From: Pegea sp. RAD2-039
Lineage: Eukaryota > Chordata > Thaliacea > Salpida > Salpidae
NCBI GenBank assembly: GCA_034620365.1
Contig: JAQGEQ010000354.1
Location: forward strand, 496,001-560,000
DNA: 64,000 bases
Direction of reading: 5' to 3'
The notes beneath the pieces are model-generated. The model was not told where the DNA came from. It saw only the letters and a list, made by a program, of their open reading frames with translations, and did no database searches. The position numbers and the translations under genes are program-made. Positions within the stretch are counted from its first letter, which is position 1; each line of letters opens with the position of its first letter. This document shows positions 1 through 11,994 of this stretch, piece by piece.

Positions 1-1786
1 GGCAAAACACTTTAATGTTATACCACATTAAGTATAGTAAGGATAAGCTTAGTATATGTAAAACATATTTATATTACAATAAATTAATTTGAAAAACCAT
101 GATAGTTTTAATCTAAGAATTAAAAAAGCTTCAACTTAAGCTAATATACAAAGCAAAATAAACAAGTAAGTTTTTATAGATGAATAACCATAAATAAGTT
201 TTTAGATCATAGTTAAAATATACATAAATAAGAATCTAACAAATTATAAATACAGCTTAAGCTTCAGTCACTTAAGAATCTAAACAACCTTTAAGAACAA
301 ACTGAAAACTTCATACAAAGTTCTTGAACATTTTTAATGTCAAAAAAGATTTTACAAACAAAAAAAGTTTTTGAACACAAGTTATCGTTCAGAGTTAGTA
401 AAAAAATTTGAAACTTCTTTCAAAGTTACGAAACAATATTGATTAAGTGTGATAGTATAAAAATATATATTTATTAGGTTTGCTCTTTTGAATAACATTA
501 AAAAAATTGTCTTTAACAAAATTTATTGTTTTTAATGTCAACACTTTTTACTCAAATCTTACCGTTTCCTACCAATATATACACAAAATATATATGTTTC
601 TTAAATAATTAAATTTGTTAAACAGATGTTTATCTGTTCAAGCGTAGAATGATGGTAAAAAAGTTCTTTATTCGATTTATAAAAGTATATAGTAAACAGA
701 AAATCATTAATTACTAGTCTCTTAGTTATAACAAATTTGTTACATTTACGTTAAAGTTTCTTTAAACAAGTTAAACTTATAGTTCTAATCTTATTTAAGT
801 TAGAGATTATAAGATATATACTAGAGAGCTACTACAGAGGTTTTATAGAGAATTATCGTTATTTTCTGAGCTTGTAGTTTGCATGTTAAGGCTTTTGTAC
901 CAAATTTCTACAGCATATAACTATCTATTGCAGTTTAATGTTTTTTTTTACATGTGTACAAGCTTACATTCTGATAATATTTCTTTTAAGCTCAAATCTT
1001 GCAAAGTGCGAAATGTAAATTTATGAAATCGGCGGCAGCAATAAATCTAAAGTTGATTGATATATAAAATTCTAATTTAACAGCTACAATATTGGTGCAA
1101 GCGTGGGTTTGACTAAATGAAAAAAAAATTATAATTTATTAGTTTCTTTTTCTTATCTTCTATAAGTATTTATTTAGTTCAGATTTATATTTTTTTTATA
1201 AAATATCCAAAGAATATTGTTTTGAGAAACAGTTTTACTTAAAGTATAGGTTTATATTAAAAAATTGGCCTAAATAAAGTTGATTTCTCTTTATTTGTGT
1301 TTTATTTATAAAACTTGCAAAAATAGAAATAATTTAAATAGATTTTGCTAAATCAAAATATTTCTAAAAAGACAAATTGTTGAAAAGATTTTAAAATGTT
1401 GAATTTATTTCAATTAGTTCTTATTTGCATATATAAATTTTTTGTTTCATTTTTTTTACAACTTTCGAACTTAGTTTTAGTTCAAAGTTTAAATAATTAG
1501 TTTTTTATTCTATTAGTTTCATCATAATAGATTTTTTATATTAAGTTATCATTCAAAGTAATTTTTATATTTTTTCTATAATTATTAATTTATTAAAAGA
1601 TTAGATTAAAAGTTTTATTCTGCTGCAAGATTTGTTATTCTATTTTGTTTAATTCTATCAATAAAACTATTATGTTCATCAATTAAGATAAATTTTAGTT
1701 TTCTTTGAATAATTTTTTTAACTTTTTTATAATTTTCATTTTTTATTTAGTTTATACAGATAATATTGAAGATCTTGTATGATAAT
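1..1786. other. AT-rich upstream region, no gene seen
   Basis: This stretch is very AT-rich, with many short A and T runs and stops in all frames. I see no coding exon, RNA gene or repeat with recognisable ends. Its last part (about 1735-1750) is a pyrimidine-rich tract ending in TTTATTTAG, a splice-acceptor-like sequence 36 bases before the NUP133 start codon. The NUP133 promoter, or a 5'UTR intron, presumably lies here, but I cannot place a TATA box or start site. Confidence 0.5.
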
Positions 1787-4700
1787 ATGTTTAATCCAAA
1801 TCGAGGTAGAAGATCACTCACATTGAGAGAAACTAATTCAACTCCTAGAAAATCATTGAGAAGATCAATCTTGACCAAGTAAAATACCTTTATTTATCAT
1901 AAAAATTATTCCTTCTTTTATCTCTAGATTTCATTGTGTATGCATATATATATTAAATTTGTAGAATTATGATAATAATATTTTTTATTAGATAAATAAA
2001 TAAAATGAATAACTTTCAATTTTATAATAATTTTTATATCTGAGCCATTCTATAATATTAAAATTAGTCAATGTAATATTTACAACTAATTATCATTTTG
2101 TATAGTGATGATATTTATCTAATATATCATTTTTAAAGCAATTTAAAAAGTCCATCATTTGGAGATTGCCGACCAGCTTCAAATAAAAGTTTATTTGCCT
2201 CTAATAAACATACATTTCAAACAAATGCACTACCATTACCTGTAGGAATTAGTGAAGCCTTGAGTAAACCTGAAGGTATAGTTCATGTTAAATATTTGGT
2301 TCTAGTTTGATCATTTAGGTAAAAATCTGACAGAAATTCAATTTTAATGTTTTTTTATTAATAATTTTTTAGCCTTTTTACATAGAAATTTATATAGATC
2401 AGTTTTGTAATATTGTTTTATCAATTAAACTTATTTAGGCCTGAATGAGGCATCTGTACAAATGAGTTCAAATGGTTGGTCATGGTTGCTTAATGATAGG
2501 CAGCTATCTGTGTGGAGTCACCAAGATTTTACAATTTATAAAGTAAGTTTTGTTACTAATTTAGTAATCAGTTTAATCAATGTTTCTTCCTTTTTAGAGC
2601 TCAACTAGTAAAGAATTACAAATTCCCTTTCCTAACTCTACAGCTGAGCTAGTTTGTGTAACTAGCAGTGCTAGTAAGAGTGTTTCTGTCTTAGTTGTAT
2701 CAACAAACGGTCTTCTTTGTTATTGGGAGAATATTTTATCTTCCACTAGTGATAAGATTAGAGGAAAAATTGATTTGTGTGGAAATGAGAATGAAATTTG
2801 CCAAAAAGTTCTTTCTCTTCAAGTAAAAAGCTGTATTTAATATTTTACTAAAAAAACTTTATATTACAAACAGTTAAATGAAAGATATTTATTTCGAATA
2901 TTTAGCTTTTTATTCCTCAATTTTCGTAAAGACTTATTAACAAATTTAATGATTTTGAAGTCGCACGGATTTGTCCTGTGTACCTCTACTGGCTTGCTTT
3001 ACCAAATCAAACTTCGTGGTGTGAGTTGATGAAATTATTTTGCTGATTTTTTTATCATTTTGCTGACTTGTGTGATTATTACAGACACATTTGCATTCTG
3101 CTCATATCAAAAGTACACAAGGATTGCTATCAGGAATTGGTAGTAGGGTCTCTTCTTTTTTCTCCTTCTCACAAACAAGCACAGAAGCTAATGTAAGTTT
3201 TTCATATTTTTGATGATTTATTTTTTTCTGAGTTCTTGAAATTCGGCAGGTTGTCAATTTTCTTGTTGAAGAAGAGAAAGAAAATCAGTTTCGACTTTTA
3301 GTGCTTACTGTTGATGTTTTGGTTGAATGGAAACTTCTAGCTTCTTCAGATAGTCTTCTTGTGAAAAGTTTGCAGCAAATTAATCTAACTGATACTATAA
3401 AGGAAAACTTTTACTCCAAGTTTTACGTGAGTTCAACTACCTCCTACCAAACTCTACTTGTTTTTCATTTCATCTTTTTCATGAAAATCTTTTATTTAAT
3501 TACAGGTTTGGCCATTAGATATCAAACTAGTGACCCGTAGTAAGGGGATTCTTGTTTTATTTGCCGGTACCGACTCCCTAGTCGAAGGCAACATCATCAA
3601 CTTCTACTTGTACCATTTTGCTAAGTTCTCATCACCGGCTGAAGCTCAAATTATCACTTTCGATTATCATTGTCTTTACACTGTTAGTAAAAGTCTTATT
3701 TGATGATTAAAATAAAATTGAAACCAACTGCGAGCGACAAATTCACTGATTTGGTTTCTCAGGATCAAAATCTGGATTTGGAGCTGGATTTTAACTTATT
3801 GATTGAAGATCCTAATAGTCGAGTCTTCTCAGAGGTAGCAATCTGGTCAAGCAATCGAATCATCTTTAAAACAGTTATTGATGGAGGCAAGCAGCATGAA
3901 GAAGATGAAGCAACTTTTAATCGTCCTGGTAATCATTCCAGATCATTCTAAACTTGTCATCATATTTCTGTTGTCAAATAGATCAAATAATGGGGGCAAG
4001 TCACTTTGATGGTCACTACATCTTCTTAAGTTCTTTAAACGGAGTAATCAGATGTACAACATCATCAACAAGCATGCTTCCTGCTTCTGTAGAAGAATCT
4101 GTTTTACATAATTCACTTTTAACAGTATTTATTCTCATATTTCATCTTTAAATTACTACAAATGTCTTTTTTCAGTCACCCAATCAAAGTTTTCAAAGCT
4201 CTGGTATCACCGCTCATGATTTTACTAAACAAATAGAAGCTTTAGAAGAAAAAGAAGATTCCACATCGCGACTACACGCCGCGTTTCTACACTTCTGTCA
4301 TCGAAACTTGGTTTGTATTCTACATCAAATACTCATAAACATCAGGACTCTTCTTTACTACATCCCAGGAGCAAGCTAAGATGTTGATTGACGAAACCTT
4401 CCCGGCTAGCAAGCTGGATTGTGAAGAGCTGGACGCGAGTGTGGTGGAAGTCAGTTGCAACATCATCGACGATTTTCCTTCATCAGATCCTAGATGGCGA
4501 ACGTTAAACGGTCAGTTCATCTTTTTGTTGACATTTCTTATTTTTATTTGTTTCTAGAGCCGCCGAAAGATCAAACATCAACTCAAGCTAGCTCCCTCAT
4601 TTTAGCCAATCAGTTACAGGACAAGCAGAGTGCCATGGAAACCTTCCTGACCTTCTTATGCAAGGTACTACTTCATTTCGTTTGTGAATGATTTAACAAG

Positions 4701-7062
4701 GAGATGTTGTAGTGCGGACTCTGGGATTGCTTAACTGAGTATAAAGTTGATGGTGAGATAGTGAAGACTCGTCTTAAGTTATTGGAGCATGCTGAAAAAA
4801 TTTACTCGACAATTTCGTTGTGGAAAAACCATTCATCGTATGCAGGTATGTTGTAGTTTGATCAAATGATCTTTAAATAAGACTACTTGATGATGTTGCA
4901 GTGATTTTGAAACCAGCTATTACTCGGGTGTTAGAAAAACGTAATTGTACATCTCAACTTGGAATCCTCACTTCAAAGGACTTGTTTTATCGAGAGGTTG
5001 CTTTCTATCTCTCATGTAGAGAGAGACTTTCACTAAATTAATTTAGATATCAAAAATTGATGAAATATTCAACTATCTTCTCGAAGAAGAGCTTCGAATC
5101 TTGGATAACAAGAATTCTACATCTGAAGATCGCTACGGAGTATTGATGAGCGTTTGTGGGATTTTTGAGGTGATTTTATTTGATTTTGAAAACTTTTGTA
5201 AATTAATTGGGATTTTTAGGATGTAGTTAGTAGTGCATCAAATCGGAGACAGCAAAAAGACGAGAAGTGGGAAGATAGAAGATGTGAATATTTGCCGTGG
5301 ACAATATCAACAAAAGATGTTGATCTAAGGAAGTTTGCTCTTCAGCAGGTGATCATCTGAATAATTAAAGTTTTTTCATGAATTTGAAATTGTTATTGAT
5401 AGCATTCACTAGTTTTGGAACGAGGAATATTTGAAGTAAATGATGCACACGATAGAAGACAAATGTTACAAATCCTCGCCAACATCATCACTTTAGTCCT
5501 TAATGATTATTCATCTCAATTACAATCTCTCAGCGATAATCAATTATCAGCGAGGTTCAAAGCAGTTAAATCATCATATGAGAAAGATCGCAAACTGTTG
5601 ATCTCACCCTTACGTAAGATTCTTTGACCTTCTTTCATTCGTTTCAATGAAATTTTCTTTCAGTTGATTTAGGTGAGCTGAAACTAGTTGCCAAGCTTGC
5701 AGAACAACACAACGATTTCGAAATCCTCATCAAAGCAGTTGTTCAAATGGATGATAAAAACCTCCTGACATGCTTGATGAAAAAATACAACCAACAAGTG
5801 AATTACTCTTCTAATTATTTGAACATTTTTCAGATTTTGTGTCTTTAACAGGGTTTTCCTAAGTTTGTTTTCAACTATTTCTTACAAGAAAGAAGTTATC
5901 GTCAACTACTAAAGTGTTGCGAAGATGATTTAAACCTCAATGAGCAACTCTCTCATTTCCTTGATTCTAATCTTCCTTTAAGATGGATGCATCAAATCAA
6001 ACAAGGTCCGCATCTTCATCTTCTATAGATGAAAAAACTTCTTTTTTGTCTACAGACCAGTTTGTGGATGCTGCTGAAACGCTTGGAACGCTTGCTAATA
6101 CCGGAACTACCTCACTTCATGATAAAAAAACCTTTTTAAGTTTAAGTAAACTGACAATGCAGTTCTCCGAGGCTGAACCTGAAATCATTGAAAAGACTTT
6201 ACAAGGTTTGAATCGATCAGAAAAAGTGGATTTTTCAAGTTGTGATCTTCTAGAAATTGATCAAGAAAAGCTTCTGGTCACCTACCAAGAGATGTTACCT
6301 GCAAGTGTGGTTGCTGATTTTGATATAGATGCCAAATCAATGCCCGTGTTGTCACCTGAACGACTAATCGAAGTAATCTGATAATCTTCTCAACTTTTAA
6401 CAATTATTAACTGATTATTTGCAGCTGTATACAAACAAAAACAATAAAATGGCGAATGAAGTAGACTTTAAGAAAGCCCTCGAACTAATATCGTTTTTAC
6501 CCATACCAACTATAGACGTAAGTTGTGACATCCAAATAAATTTATTTTTGTAACGATTCAAATATTTCAGAAAAGTTCTTTGGAGCGAGACGACAATTTA
6601 AAAGCAACAATTTGGTGTCGTGCCCTTAATTGCGATGTTTGGAACGATATAAATCCTGACGCTGATTATTTTGTTGATTATTCACATACAACATTCTTCA
6701 AACTTTTATGCTCTATAGCAGGTAGCTATTTCACTTCAATATCTTCCTTCAACAAACACCAAAAACTCGAATTTATCAAACTGTATCTTTACAAATTGAC
6801 TAGAGAGATGATTAATCAAATCCTTAATCCAAAACCAAACTTGTTGAAGCTTATATTTGTTCCAAACTTTTTTATATAATCGAGTGTTTTGATTACAGAT
6901 ACCTTTGACCAGCATGCTCCAAACATCGAATTATTGCTAGTACATGAAGAAATGAACAAATTATCTGAATATCCACTCATCGAGCACATGATTAGATCAA
7001 GTTTCGAACGTTTGTGGCGAAGTATACAGATGAACACGGAGATGTCAGCTGATTCCCAATAA
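1787..7062 (+). CDS. NUP133: Nuclear pore complex protein Nup133
   Basis: Nup133 is a scaffold subunit of the Y-shaped (Nup107-160) nuclear pore subcomplex. The gene is split into more than 20 exons with introns mostly 45-70 bases long (for example 2543-2597). Exon 1 starts MFNPNRGRRSLTLRE and ends at 1878; exon 2 is 2139-2275 and exon 3 is 2439-2542. The N-terminal half is the beta-propeller. The exon at 3085-3192 carries LLSGIGSRVSSFF, matching the amphipathic membrane-curvature (ALPS) loop of vertebrate Nup133. The C-terminal helical half has family landmarks: WEDRR-EYLPWT near 5280, then HDKKTFLSLSKL near 6120, matching human KKTLLGLSKL, then NEVDFKKALEL near 6460. An intron of about 50 bases at 6005-6054 joins the reading frame that is otherwise broken there. 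The stop is TAA at 7060-7062. The ATG at 1787 is chosen because the upstream ATG at 1779 opens only a short frame. Identity is by remembered family similarity; exact exon ends are by eye. Confidence 0.93.
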
Positions 7063-7184
7063 TCATTTCTCTCTGTTATTAAATTTGTTTCTTTTCAATT
7101 TTGAAAATCTGTAATCTTTCGTTTAATATAAAACACATCGATAAAAAGATTTTAAATTTTCTTCTTGCTATATCGACGTTGAAA

Positions 7185-7532
7185 CTATCTACTAGTTTTC
7201 TCTCCCTGAAAATGCTGCCTTTTTTTAGCAACTTCTTTTTCTGTGCTGGTAAATAAAGGCTTTTTAATTAATCGATCAAGGCACTGGAGACTGCTTAGAA
7301 AATTACAAAATTTATGAAATTTTCTTTGAGAGGAATCTGAGTTATCTTCAACTTTTTCAATATATTTGATTAAATTTAATTCATTTTTATCTTAAACAAA
7401 AATCTATCTCTTAAAATGATCGCAAAATTTTTGAATATAGAGCGTCTCAGCATCTCTAGATTTAGGGTTGCTGGCACGAAGGTGAGTGATGTAGCAAACC
7501 TCCTTCATCACAGTAGTCTCATCAAGGTCAAT
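7185..7532 (-). CDS. Coding-like exons of an unrecognised minus-strand gene or relic
   Basis: Two adjacent open stretches lie in the same minus-strand frame. Segment A (7532-7407, 42 codons) begins IDLDETTVMKEVCYITH. Segment B (7390-7185) includes KYIEKVEDNSDS and CLDRLIKKPLFTSTEKEV and ends at TAG 7187-7185. Only 15 bases holding two in-frame stops separate them, and no normal GT donor fits between them. A GT-AG intron from within A (donor CTTC/GTGCCA) to TTTAAG at 7391 keeps frame but discards most of A. Further coding-like pieces lie upstream: 7800-7770, 7727-7655 (LRSIQDSYLLNDFS) and 7630-7563 (ELCDLTSYCLYNQQL). The composition is protein-like, and such lengths are unlikely by chance at this AT content. 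On the plus strand the same DNA carries a 67-codon frame and a good donor (AAG/GTGAGT at 7482), so the coding strand is not certain. I do not recognise the family; it may be a small gene or a decayed one. Confidence 0.3.
7252..7257 (+). terminator. Candidate poly(A) signal for NUP133
   Basis: AATAAA lies about 190 bases past the NUP133 stop. An ATTAAA at 7078-7083 is closer and may be used instead. If the distal one is used, the NUP133 3'UTR overlaps the coding-like segment on the other strand at 7185-7390. Confidence 0.35.
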
Positions 7533-7832
7533 CTAATCACAAAACTTACCTACTATTACCTACTTCCTACTGAATTTCAACAAATGCAGCTGCTGGTTAT
7601 ACAAGCAATAGCTCGTTAAGTCGCATAACTCTCACTAAAAACTTTAATAATTACTGAAAAGTCATTCAACAAGTAGGAATCCTGTATAGATCTCAAGGAT
7701 TGATCAGCATTGAAACGTTTGATTTCTTAAAAAGTGTTTCTTACAAGTTAGTACATCCACAACAGTTTAATTCAAATCTTCATCACTCTTAATAAGATCT
7801 TCAGTGCTGACCTGATCTTTTTAGATATTGTT

Positions 7833-9132
7833 TAAAACTAGATGTTTTTCTCGGGAATTTTGAGTTTTTATCGAAGCTTTCTGTTATATACATAAATATT
7901 CGTCAGTATAAATTTTTACAAATAGTTTTGAAAATGATGTAATCGTAAATTTTATCAAATTTTCTACAAAACATTTCGATGTAAAAAAGTGAAACTTTAA
8001 TGAGTTTTAAAATTTTTGGATTTGGAATCTCTTGAAGATAGATAACTTATCTGATAAATCGAATAAATTTATTCATAAATAAGGTTCTCAAAATAAATTG
8101 ATAATTTTTATTCAAACACTTTTCTCACTAAGTGTTTTTATTTTATTTGCAATTGAAAAAATCCTTAAATTTACAGCATTTTAAACAAAATAAAAAATAG
8201 TGAAAGCATAAATTTGCTGATCTATTATTAGCATACTTTAAAAGAACTTTTAATTAAAAACTGAATTTAAATTCCTGTTAAAACAATTGTTTAAAATTAA
8301 CTATTTCTTTCTCTGTTATTGACGCATCTTTACACTTAAGCTAGCACTTTGCTTTATACGAATTTTCACCTTAAGATTTTTGTATAAGAGTTGCTTTTTA
8401 TTTAACAATCGTTTATACAGGGTGGAGTTTTAATATGATTTGATTGCGAGGAAGTTCTTAGAGTTAATATTTTCAAAGATGACTTTATAGGGGTTAGAAC
8501 AGACCATATCACCATCAAGAGCATTTACAGATAGATTAGATTGAACTATGAAAGAAATAACAAAATGGTAGCAGGTAAAAAAGAATCAATTGACTATAAT
8601 TCTAGGAGCAATCATCAAAGTGATCATTTAAACATCCGGCTATTTATCATCTTCAAAAAATTGGAATCAAAGTTTTCTTCTATTTAATTCAATTTTTTGA
8701 CTTTTTAGTGTTTGTACTCAATGTGAGATTTCAACTGTAGTTTACAAATAAAAGTTTTTTTTGCGCTATCAGATGAGTATAATATAAATCTGTGATCTTA
8801 TTTTGAGGTGAATAAAATAACGATTAATATAACTCAAATTAGATATTTATCTTTACATTTCATAAAAAGACTGAGTTAAAAAATGATTTATATGATGAAG
8901 TAGTGATTGATAAATAAGATGTTTGTACTACGCTACAAATTGATAAAATAGAAATATAAGTATTTACTAGCTATAAATCGAACATTAATTTTTCTGAAAT
9001 CACAAAAGATCTTTTGAAAAGTCTTTAGATAAGTAGTTGGTTTGCAAAAAAAGTAGTTCAAATTACTCTTAAAAACAAAAAGAAAACTTCTGACTGAACG
9101 TCAAACGGTTAAGTAATAAATCAAACATATCA
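7833..9132. other. Gap between the unresolved locus and MCCC1
   Basis: AT-rich DNA with no supported coding exon, RNA gene or repeat. It presumably includes the 3'UTR of MCCC1, but I see no clear AATAAA on the minus strand close to its stop. Confidence 0.5.
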
Positions 9133-11994
9133 CTATTCTTTCAGCTTCACCAATAAACTATTTCTTTCAGCAGATTCACCTTCACCAAAGAATACCGACT
9201 CAACAACGCCATCTCGTGGCGATCTGATGGTATGTTCCATCTTCATAGCAAGCATCACAACCAGTGGTTGACCTTCGGTGACTTCATCACCAGATGAAAC
9301 CAAAACTTTTTCCACTGTGCCAGTCATTGGTGCAACTGGTTGCACACCAGCACCACCACCTGAACCATCTCCTACACTAGATGAGATTAGATGTTGAGGA
9401 AGAGGAATGGTGATGTGTGCTGATGTATCGGGAAGAGATTCCGAAAAGACACGAAGACTGTCAGCTTCGCGACGTTTTCGATCACCGCTGATGAAGACAG
9501 CGCGATGCGTCGCAATAACTCCATCGATTGATGACGTCACTTCCCCTGCAGCATCTCCATCAGCTGTAAGTGTCCCAGAGACCTCGTGCTCACAACCATC
9601 CTCTGACGTGATCAAATATTGATGAGAGCCATCAATAGGATCAATCCCATCTGCTCTCACTTGCAAACAAACTTCGATTCCATCAACTACCAACTTCAGT
9701 TGTTTAGTTGGATTCAAGTTGATCTGAAAGTTGCTGAAAGTGACAAAAGGGTCCCGAGTCAAAGGGCCCCGTTGCTGTTTGTCCATTAATAAATAGGTCA
9801 GGGCCAGTAGGCAGGATTGAGCGGGGCTTGGTGATGTCTTAGATGGGAACAAGAGATCATGGTGTTGTGGAATGAAGTCAGTGTGGACATCACCAGCACT
9901 GAAGTGAATGTTGGACGCTAATCTTCGTAGAAAGTTGATGTTAGTGTCTGGACCAACTATCTCATACTGTCCCAGGGCAGTGTGGAGTTTGGACAAAGCT
10001 CTTGAGCGGTCTTGATCCCATACAACTAGTTTTGCAATCATCGGATCATAATGAGAGGATACTTGATCTCCTTGTCTCACTCCTGTTTCTACTCTTAAGT
10101 CATCAGCAGGATGAGGGGTTCTCAGATGCATAAGAGGACCTGCTCCGGGCATAAATGAGTTGTCCGGATCTTCAGCGTAGATTCGAGCTTCAAATGAGTG
10201 TCCATGAAGTTTGATCTCATCCTGAAAGACATAAATATTAATAATTATCATGAAAAGATGAAGATCTCACCTGTGTGATGGGGATTTTGTTTCCTTGTGC
10301 AACATGTAACTGCCATTCAACTAAATCAGTTCGAGTCACCATCTCTGTGATCGGATGTTCAACCTATTAGTGATCAGATGAGATCAGAGATCACAGATCT
10401 AAGGAACAACTCACTTGCAGTCGTGTGTTCATCTCCATGAAGTAGAAGTTCTGATGAGGATCCATCACAAATTCCACTGTACCTGCTCCAACATATCCAA
10501 CTGCAAGAGCAGCTCTAACTGCTGCATTCCCGATCCGATCACGAGTCTCATCACTGATGCACGGAGCAGGAGCTTCTTCAATGATCTTCTGATGTCTACG
10601 TTGAACGCTACAATCTCTTTCATAAAGATGAACAGCGTTGCCATGGTGATCACCAAACACCTAAAGAGAGTTGTCACGTGACCAACACTTTTGGTTATTC
10701 CAACACACCAACCTGTACTTCTACATGCCGTGGACGATCGATAAACTTCTCGATGAGCATGACGTCATCAGCAAACGATGCCATCGCTTCCCGACGCGCT
10801 GCATCGAGCTGTTGTTGAAATTCTGCTTCTTCCATCGCAATCCTCATCCCTTTTCCACCACCTCCACGAACTGCTTTGATCATGATCGGAAAACCAATCT
10901 TCTGTGATTCTTTCAACAACCTCTCATCTGATTGGTCGTCGCCATGGTAACCTTTCCAAAGTGAACAAAGGTGAATTTATCAGTTGAGTTTAGAACAATT
11001 TCAACCTTCAATTATAGGGACTTTTGCTTCAGACATAATTTTTTTTGATGTGCTTTTAATTCCCATATCTCTAATAGCAGAAGCCGGAGGTCCTACAAAG
11101 ATGATTCCTTCTTTGGCACATAGATCAGAAAACTCAACGTTTTCTGATAAAAACCCATAACCAGGATGTATAGCTTGACAGTTTGTATCCTTAGCAACCT
11201 AATTAGTTTTCAAAAACTTTAATTTGTATTTAGTCAACTTTAATGGTTCAAATATTTTCACTTTGATTATTTTTTCCATATTTAGATAGCTAAGTTGTGA
11301 GGCTGCTGGTCCAATACAATAAGCCTCATCTGATTGCTTAACGTGCATTTGATTGTAATCAGGCTCACTATATACAGCTACAGTTTTTATACCCAGCCTA
11401 AAAAATATTTTAATGAAAAAGAGCTTAAATGCGTATACACTAAAAACTAAAATAATTTAGTTAACATTTATATTTTCGATTAAATATATTAAATCAATAA
11501 TAAACAATTTAAAACTAAATTTTTGAAAAATACAACTAGAAGGAAGTATCCACATTTAAATTGTTTCTTTGATTTTAAATTTTATTTAATTAAATAATAT
11601 GAGAAACTTTTCAATAAATATTAAAACTTATAGTTTATTATTATTTGAGAATCTATAAATTCTATAATTGATATGTAATCCAATCATTATAACAAATATA
11701 ATAATAAACAAAACCTTTTTAAAATTCATTACTAAAAATAAATCAAACTATAATAGTTCTGAATGAAACATTTAAATGAAAATATAATTGAAGTAGAAAC
11801 CTCTTAGTAGTTCTCATAATCCTACAAGCAATTTCACCTCTGTTAGCTATTAACAACTTTTGAATGGGTTTCATGATTGGTGCAGAATTGCTATAAGGTT
11901 GAATTGAGATTTTATTTTGATTAATTTTGTTTAAAGCTCTCTTTTTCAAAGAAGAGTCTTTAAAATATGAAATAATTTTGATTCTATGCAACAT
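9133..11994 (-). CDS. MCCC1: Methylcrotonoyl-CoA carboxylase alpha (biotin-carrying) subunit
   Basis: This is the biotin carboxylase subunit of the mitochondrial enzyme that carboxylates 3-methylcrotonyl-CoA in leucine breakdown. Seven exons read in order on the minus strand. Exon 1 (11994 to about 11804) has a basic, Ser/Asn-rich leader that suits a mitochondrial presequence, then [20 protein letters not shown]. Next come TVAVYSEPD...DEAYCIGP and the ATP-grasp loop [15 protein letters not shown] (10919-10695). The exon at about 10661-10415 has [19 protein letters not shown] and EFVMD...MEMNTRLQV, followed by [18 protein letters not shown]. The last exon (10221-9133) ends with the biotinyl-lysine motif [11 protein letters not shown] and the stop at 9135-9133. 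The gene looks complete at roughly 700 residues, like the human protein. I prefer the ATG at 11994 because an acceptor-like TTTTTTATAG lies 7 bases upstream of it. All introns checked have GT-AG ends. Confidence 0.95.

Noticed and set aside
7416-7619. Plus-strand frame of 67 codons with a good donor at 7482
   Set aside because: It overlaps coding-like minus-strand segments. Splicing from the donor gives only a very short peptide, so I do not call it as a gene.
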